Below, piece by piece: positions 5,758 through 6,602 of a stretch of DNA of 6,602 nucleotides. Every line of letters begins with the position of its first letter. Position 1 is the stretch's first letter. This DNA is from TWA4 sp964613155. Lineage in GTDB: Bacteria > Bacillota > Clostridia > Lachnospirales > Lachnospiraceae. The stretch lies in NCBI GenBank assembly GCA_964613155.1, contig CAZTHP010000113.1:1-6602 (forward strand), written 5' to 3'. Below the pieces are notes generated by a model. That model saw only the letters and a list, made by a program, of their open reading frames with translations. It searched no databases and was not told where the DNA came from. The translations under genes and the position numbers were made by a program.

Positions 5758-6297
5758 TTCTTGATTATAGAAGATTAAGGTAAAATAAATGACCGTATGA
5801 CCGTCAAAGTTGTAGCTGAGTCCTGCGTCCGCAGCGGTTTGCATGATCAGAATTCCGTGGCTTTCAATCGTTGCGAAGCGGTGCTCCGGATCACGGCAGG
5901 GTGCATCGGGATAGGCACATTGATTGCAGTGCATGCAGCCAGTGGTCAGGGTTAAGGTTTCACCGAATAATTCTTTCATCCGTTCGGAGAGGTCAAATGA
6001 CACCTGTTCATGATCTCTGCGGGCATTTAAGCAGCCCTGAAAATCTGCGATGTCCGGCACATCTGCTGCGGTCGTAAATAAAAGTGCATGGGAAAACTTG
6101 TGACAGCGTTCCATGCATTCTTCGATGGTGCCGATTACGGGCGGACAAGCCCAGGAATGTCCATAACGAGAACATTCATTTTCGCAGATAAAACGAACTT
6201 TTTCCGAGAAAATAAGATCATCTTTTTTGAGTACGATATATTCACAGACGGGAAATTCTGTGATGAGTTCGTCAATTTTCTCCTGATAATTAGACAT
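5755..6297 (-). CDS. DUF2284 family cysteine-rich protein, predicted metal-binding
   Basis: This 180-residue soluble protein matches the DUF2284 pattern, a family predicted to bind metal or Fe-S clusters with no known reaction. Two cysteine groups are visible. The first is C38-x3-C42-x8-C51 within ICENECSRYGHSWACPP, followed by C61 and C65. The second is C121-x2-C124-x2-C127-x6-C134 in GCMHCNQCAYPDAPCRDP, which looks like a [4Fe-4S] site. The family's final segment with SHGI (146-149) and a hydrophobic C-terminal strand is present, so the protein is full length. ATG at 6297 is the first start after an upstream in-frame stop; no clear ribosome binding site precedes it (GGTAAC is the closest), so initiation strength is uncertain. 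It converges on the phosphoesterase gene and shares the hairpin region with it. A redox or corrinoid-linked role is only a guess. Confidence 0.87.
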   Translation of the reverse strand: MSNYQEKIDELITEFPVCEYIVLKKDDLIFSEKVRFICENECSRYGHSWACPPVIGTIEECMERCHKFSHALLFTTAADVPDIADFQGCLNARRDHEQVSFDLSERMKELFGETLTLTTGCMHCNQCAYPDAPCRDPEHRFATIESHGILIMQTAADAGLSYNFDGHTVIYFTLIFYNQE

Positions 6298-6373
6298 GAT
6301 TTTGTTACCAATGTTACTGAAAACTTATAAAAAGCAATCTGGGTTTCGGTGCTGCATTTAGCGCGGTGGGCGT

Positions 6374-6401
6374 TTTATAAGGTTACTTGTTTTGCAGTAA
6401 A
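6374..6401 (-). promoter_or_regulatory. Promoter candidate for the DUF2284 gene
   Basis: On the minus strand, TTTACT (6396-6401, four of six -35 bases) and TATAAA (6374-6379, five of six -10 bases) are 16 bases apart. Initiation near 6367 would leave a leader of about 70 bases before the ATG at 6297. It is the best-matched pair in this upstream region, although the DNA is AT-rich enough for chance matches. Confidence 0.45.
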
Positions 6402-6493
6402 CTTCTCCTTTCTGATAAATGTTAGATAAGTTAAGTGAGTTTCAAGTGAATCTAGTCGTTAAATAAATGATTGAAAACCGCATTTGCGGGTCG

Positions 6494-6516
6494 AAAACGC
6501 TGTAACCTGCGTTTTT
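6494..6516 (+). terminator. Terminator-like hairpin at the right end
   Basis: AAAACGC (6494-6500) pairs with GCGTTTT (6509-6515) around TGTAACCT, with five Ts at 6512-6516. No plus-strand gene precedes it closely, and on the minus strand it ends in TTTTCG, so it might instead end a minus-strand gene lying beyond the window. The stem is half A-T pairs, so the call is tentative. Confidence 0.4.
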
Positions 6517-6602
6517 CTGCTGTATTTATTGTAACACGTCTGCCTGAAAAGGTAAAGGTAATCCCCTGGAATTGAACCTATTGTGCCTATTGAAAAAATA
6601 AT

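Larger units (their letters stand above)
6298..6602. other. Gene-free upstream region of the DUF2284 gene
   Basis: No open reading frame with a credible start and ribosome binding site is visible in either direction. The region holds a minus-strand promoter candidate (6374-6401), a GGAG-type sequence on the minus strand near 6403-6413 with no start codon in reach, two AAGTGA direct repeats near 6432-6449, and overlapping inverted repeats at 6473-6517. The last 85 bases show nothing recognisable apart from a short CCTATTG direct repeat. Confidence 0.6.

Noticed and set aside
5871..6330. Plus-strand frames opposite the DUF2284 gene
   Set aside because: They lie antisense to a gene with clear conserved cysteine motifs and show no motifs of their own.
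6403..6413. Strong GGAG-type ribosome site on the minus strand with a possible small gene
   Set aside because: No ATG, GTG or TTG lies within usable distance, and the frame soon stops; it overlaps the proposed promoter.
6541..6602. tRNA-like T-arm motif on the minus strand (GGTTCAATTCC)
   Set aside because: The flanking 5-base arms do not pair, and no acceptor, D or anticodon arms can be found around it.

Overview
The window looks like chromosome from an anaerobic, low-GC Clostridia member, probably Lachnospiraceae-like. The evidence is the C-terminal part of a pyruvate:ferredoxin oxidoreductase, a C_GCAxxG_C_C cysteine protein, a DUF2284 cysteine protein, GGAGG-type ribosome binding sites and AT-rich intergenic DNA. 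The family-level placement is inference. There are five protein-coding genes, one cut by the left edge and one interrupted by a run of 100 Ns. I see no tRNA, rRNA, transposase, phage gene or CRISPR array.

Layout: (1) 1-774, the end of nifJ, closed by an intrinsic terminator at 861-900. (2) 775-1127, a gene-free stretch with that terminator, a nested inverted repeat and a weak promoter candidate. (3) 1128-1583, a small C_GCAxxG_C_C family protein. (4) 1584-1863, a spacer with an extended -10 promoter and then a hairpin with a T tract, forming a leader for the next gene. (5) 1864-4701, a PD-(D/E)XK nuclease fused to an XPD/DinG-type superfamily 2 helicase with a likely Fe-S domain. It holds the assembly gap, which falls inside a 9-base coding repeat. 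(6) 4731-5468, a calcineurin-like metallophosphoesterase 29 bases downstream with its own good ribosome binding site, probably in the same operon. (7) 5469-5754, a repeat-rich space between convergent genes: a 66-base tandem duplication, a long hairpin, and three copies of a 25-base repeat that reach the stop codon of the next gene. (8) 5755-6297, minus strand, a DUF2284 protein. (9) 6298-6602, gene-free, with a minus-strand promoter candidate and overlapping inverted repeats.

The left end is central anaerobic energy metabolism: PFOR decarboxylates pyruvate to acetyl-CoA and passes electrons to ferredoxin. The two small cysteine-rich proteins suit a strictly anaerobic, Fe-S-rich cell but have no assigned function. 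The nuclease-helicase plus phosphoesterase pair is the most interesting unit and suggests nucleic-acid processing. Its nuclease domain carries a long low-complexity insertion between catalytic motifs, and the assembly broke there. I found no clear evidence for a wholly new system. The repeat insertion in the nuclease core and the repeat cluster at 5474-5757 deserve the most attention.
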